Shown here one piece after another: positions 62,610-64,000 of a stretch of 64,000 nucleotides of DNA (positions are counted from its first letter, which is position 1; every line of letters starts with the position of its first letter). The DNA comes from Notospermus geniculatus (Eukaryota; Nemertea; Pilidiophora; Heteronemertea; Lineidae): the NCBI GenBank assembly GCA_002633025.1, contig NMRB01000002.1:1366918-1430917 (forward strand), read 5' to 3'. Made by a program: the position numbers and the translations under genes. The notes beneath the pieces were generated by a model, which saw only the letters and a program-made list of their open reading frames with translations, was not told the origin of the DNA and searched no databases.

Positions 62610-62922
62610 GAAGACTTGTGATTCCTTTTGTTGAGGAACCCCTGTCATAACGCAGGGGGCATGTTACGAAATGAAAGTCTTTGTACGAATTCTTCCATGG
62701 CAGTTTCTGCCGAAAAGATAGAACTGCGACACACCTTGGGGCCTTGCTGCACGGCATGGGACGCGCCACCCAGAATGGTCCCCTGCCCTCGAAACGCTCC
62801 GCTACGTCTCAGCGGAGCGTCTCGAGGTTAGCGAACCAGTTTACCACTCGCGCGAACAAGGTGGAGGGTGTGAAACGCTTAGTAGAGTGTAGCAAGTAAG
62901 GGTTATGTAAAGTGGCTCGAAG

Positions 62923-63083
62923 TCTCGAATTTTTGACGCAAAAAATCTGAATGCATGACTGCGCACTAAATGGAGAAAATAAGGCTCGGGGGACTTCCTT
63001 ATGACGGCTTCCTAGGGCCCCCGAGCCTTGTTTTCCAAATTTAGCGTGCAGTTAGCCAGATTTTTTGCGTCAAAAATACGAGA
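62923..63083. mobile_element. Foldback element in the phospholipase 3' UTR
   Basis: TTTTTGACGCAAAAAATCTG on the left and its reverse complement on the right, with inner arms containing AAGGCTCGGGGG, form an imperfect foldback of about 160 bp. It lies between the phospholipase stop codon and the AATAAA, so it would be transcribed. Confidence 0.65.
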
Positions 63084-63298
63084 TTTTGAGTCATTTTAGA
63101 AAACGATAACGTTTGTTTTGTTGAGGAGTGATTCTCAAAGATGATGGACTTATAAAAATTTTTCTCAAAAATAGATTAGGCGATGTGATGGACTCGCAGT
63201 ACTTTCACAGTTCGTCAGGATGAACCCTGACGCTGGCGGCAGCAGATTAAGATCACTTTTCCCCTCACAATCTATATAATAATGCTGGAAGTCGGCTC

Positions 63299-63304
63299 AA
63301 TAAA
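63299..63304 (+). terminator. Phospholipase polyadenylation signal
   Basis: AATAAA about 690 bases after the stop at 62607-62609. From 63305 to the right edge I see no supported gene. Confidence 0.5.
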
Positions 63305-64000
63305 GTCACACTTAGAAGCTTTGTTTTGTCTTGAAATTCGGCATGATGATAGAGGATACCATATCCTGATGCAACGGGTGGTTGATTTTGCGAAGAGAAC
63401 TTTGTTGTGGTCGCAATTTTACTTTTTTTAGCAGTGTTGTTCGATTGCTTTCTAAATTCTCCCTACTGCACCACGTTGAGTGCATCTATTCCACCAGGGC
63501 CGGGCATTCCATCTCGGTTGAATCACAATCGCCTGTCGCCACGGGTAGTTGCTAGTTTCATATAATAGGCCTATCCGTTATCCCAGCCTATGACGTTTTT
63601 AACTCTTATATTACACACGACCTACTCCTCTTGCTAATATTAGCGCAGTTTAGACGGGCTCGAACTCAGGTTTGCGTCACCGACTTGAAAATCTAGCAAC
63701 GCCTTCAATGCAAACTATGGGAGATTAGGAAACTCTGGGATTAGTTTTAGTGCACCTTGGCCAGTATTGTAAATACAGGGTCCTTTGGCTTGGTAGATAT
63801 GGTTTATGCATGGAAACGTCGATTTAAATGTTAATTTTGTCTATCACCAAAAGAGCTACTAGTATTCATGGTATTTGGAAGGAGTTCGGAGTGGGCGTGG
63901 CTCATCGTCAGGCAAACCCTTGCCGATCCGCAGAGCAGCAATCGGCGCAGAGAGCGAATGCTATGCCTCTGACATGCTCCAGACATGCCAGACGGGATCA

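Overview
The window is animal nuclear DNA: intron-rich genes with canonical GT/AG splice sites, metazoan proteins (two-pore channel TPC1, RNF20/40-type Bre1 ligase, MKS1, NCoR/SMRT corepressor, group III secreted phospholipase A2), many short foldback transposons, and no operons. Frequent palindromic words such as TACATGTA and ACCGGTA, together with the gene set, suggest a marine invertebrate, plausibly a deuterostome such as an echinoderm. The species cannot be fixed from the sequence alone.

Layout. 203-2218 (-): 5' part of an unrecognised gene running off the left edge. 2384-4309 (+): secreted DUF4773 protein, head to head with it. 4310-6703: SINE and promoter region. 6704-8194 (+): short plant-type tRNase Z-like metallo-beta-lactamase. 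8195-11052: repeats with an assembly duplication. 11053-18276 (-): two-pore channel, first exon not found. 18277-21990: inverted-repeat elements. 21991-29366 (+): complete RNF20/40-like gene, 18 exons, one of them present twice. 29367-33188: tandem duplication carrying a transposon insertion. 33189-38642 (-): MKS1, 17 exons, with one single-base frameshift. 38643-40731: two foldback elements and the upstream region of the next gene. 40732-53757 (+): NCoR-family corepressor, with a duplicated exon block and a missing middle. 53758-56187: 3' UTR and spacer. 56314-62609 (+): group III secreted phospholipase A2 in two exons around a 5.3 kb intron full of foldback elements.

The genes do not form one pathway. 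They are housekeeping and regulatory loci that happen to be neighbours: histone H2B ubiquitination (RNF20), nuclear-receptor corepression (NCoR), the ciliary transition zone (MKS1), endolysosomal cation flux (TPC) and RNA 3' processing (tRNase Z-like). Single N bases at 2929, 9518, 45291, 51214 and 61758 mark contig joins. Three sit beside duplicated or inverted sequence and one where coding sequence is missing, so several structural oddities are probably assembly effects. No CRISPR array, rRNA gene, intact tRNA gene or recognisable virus was seen.
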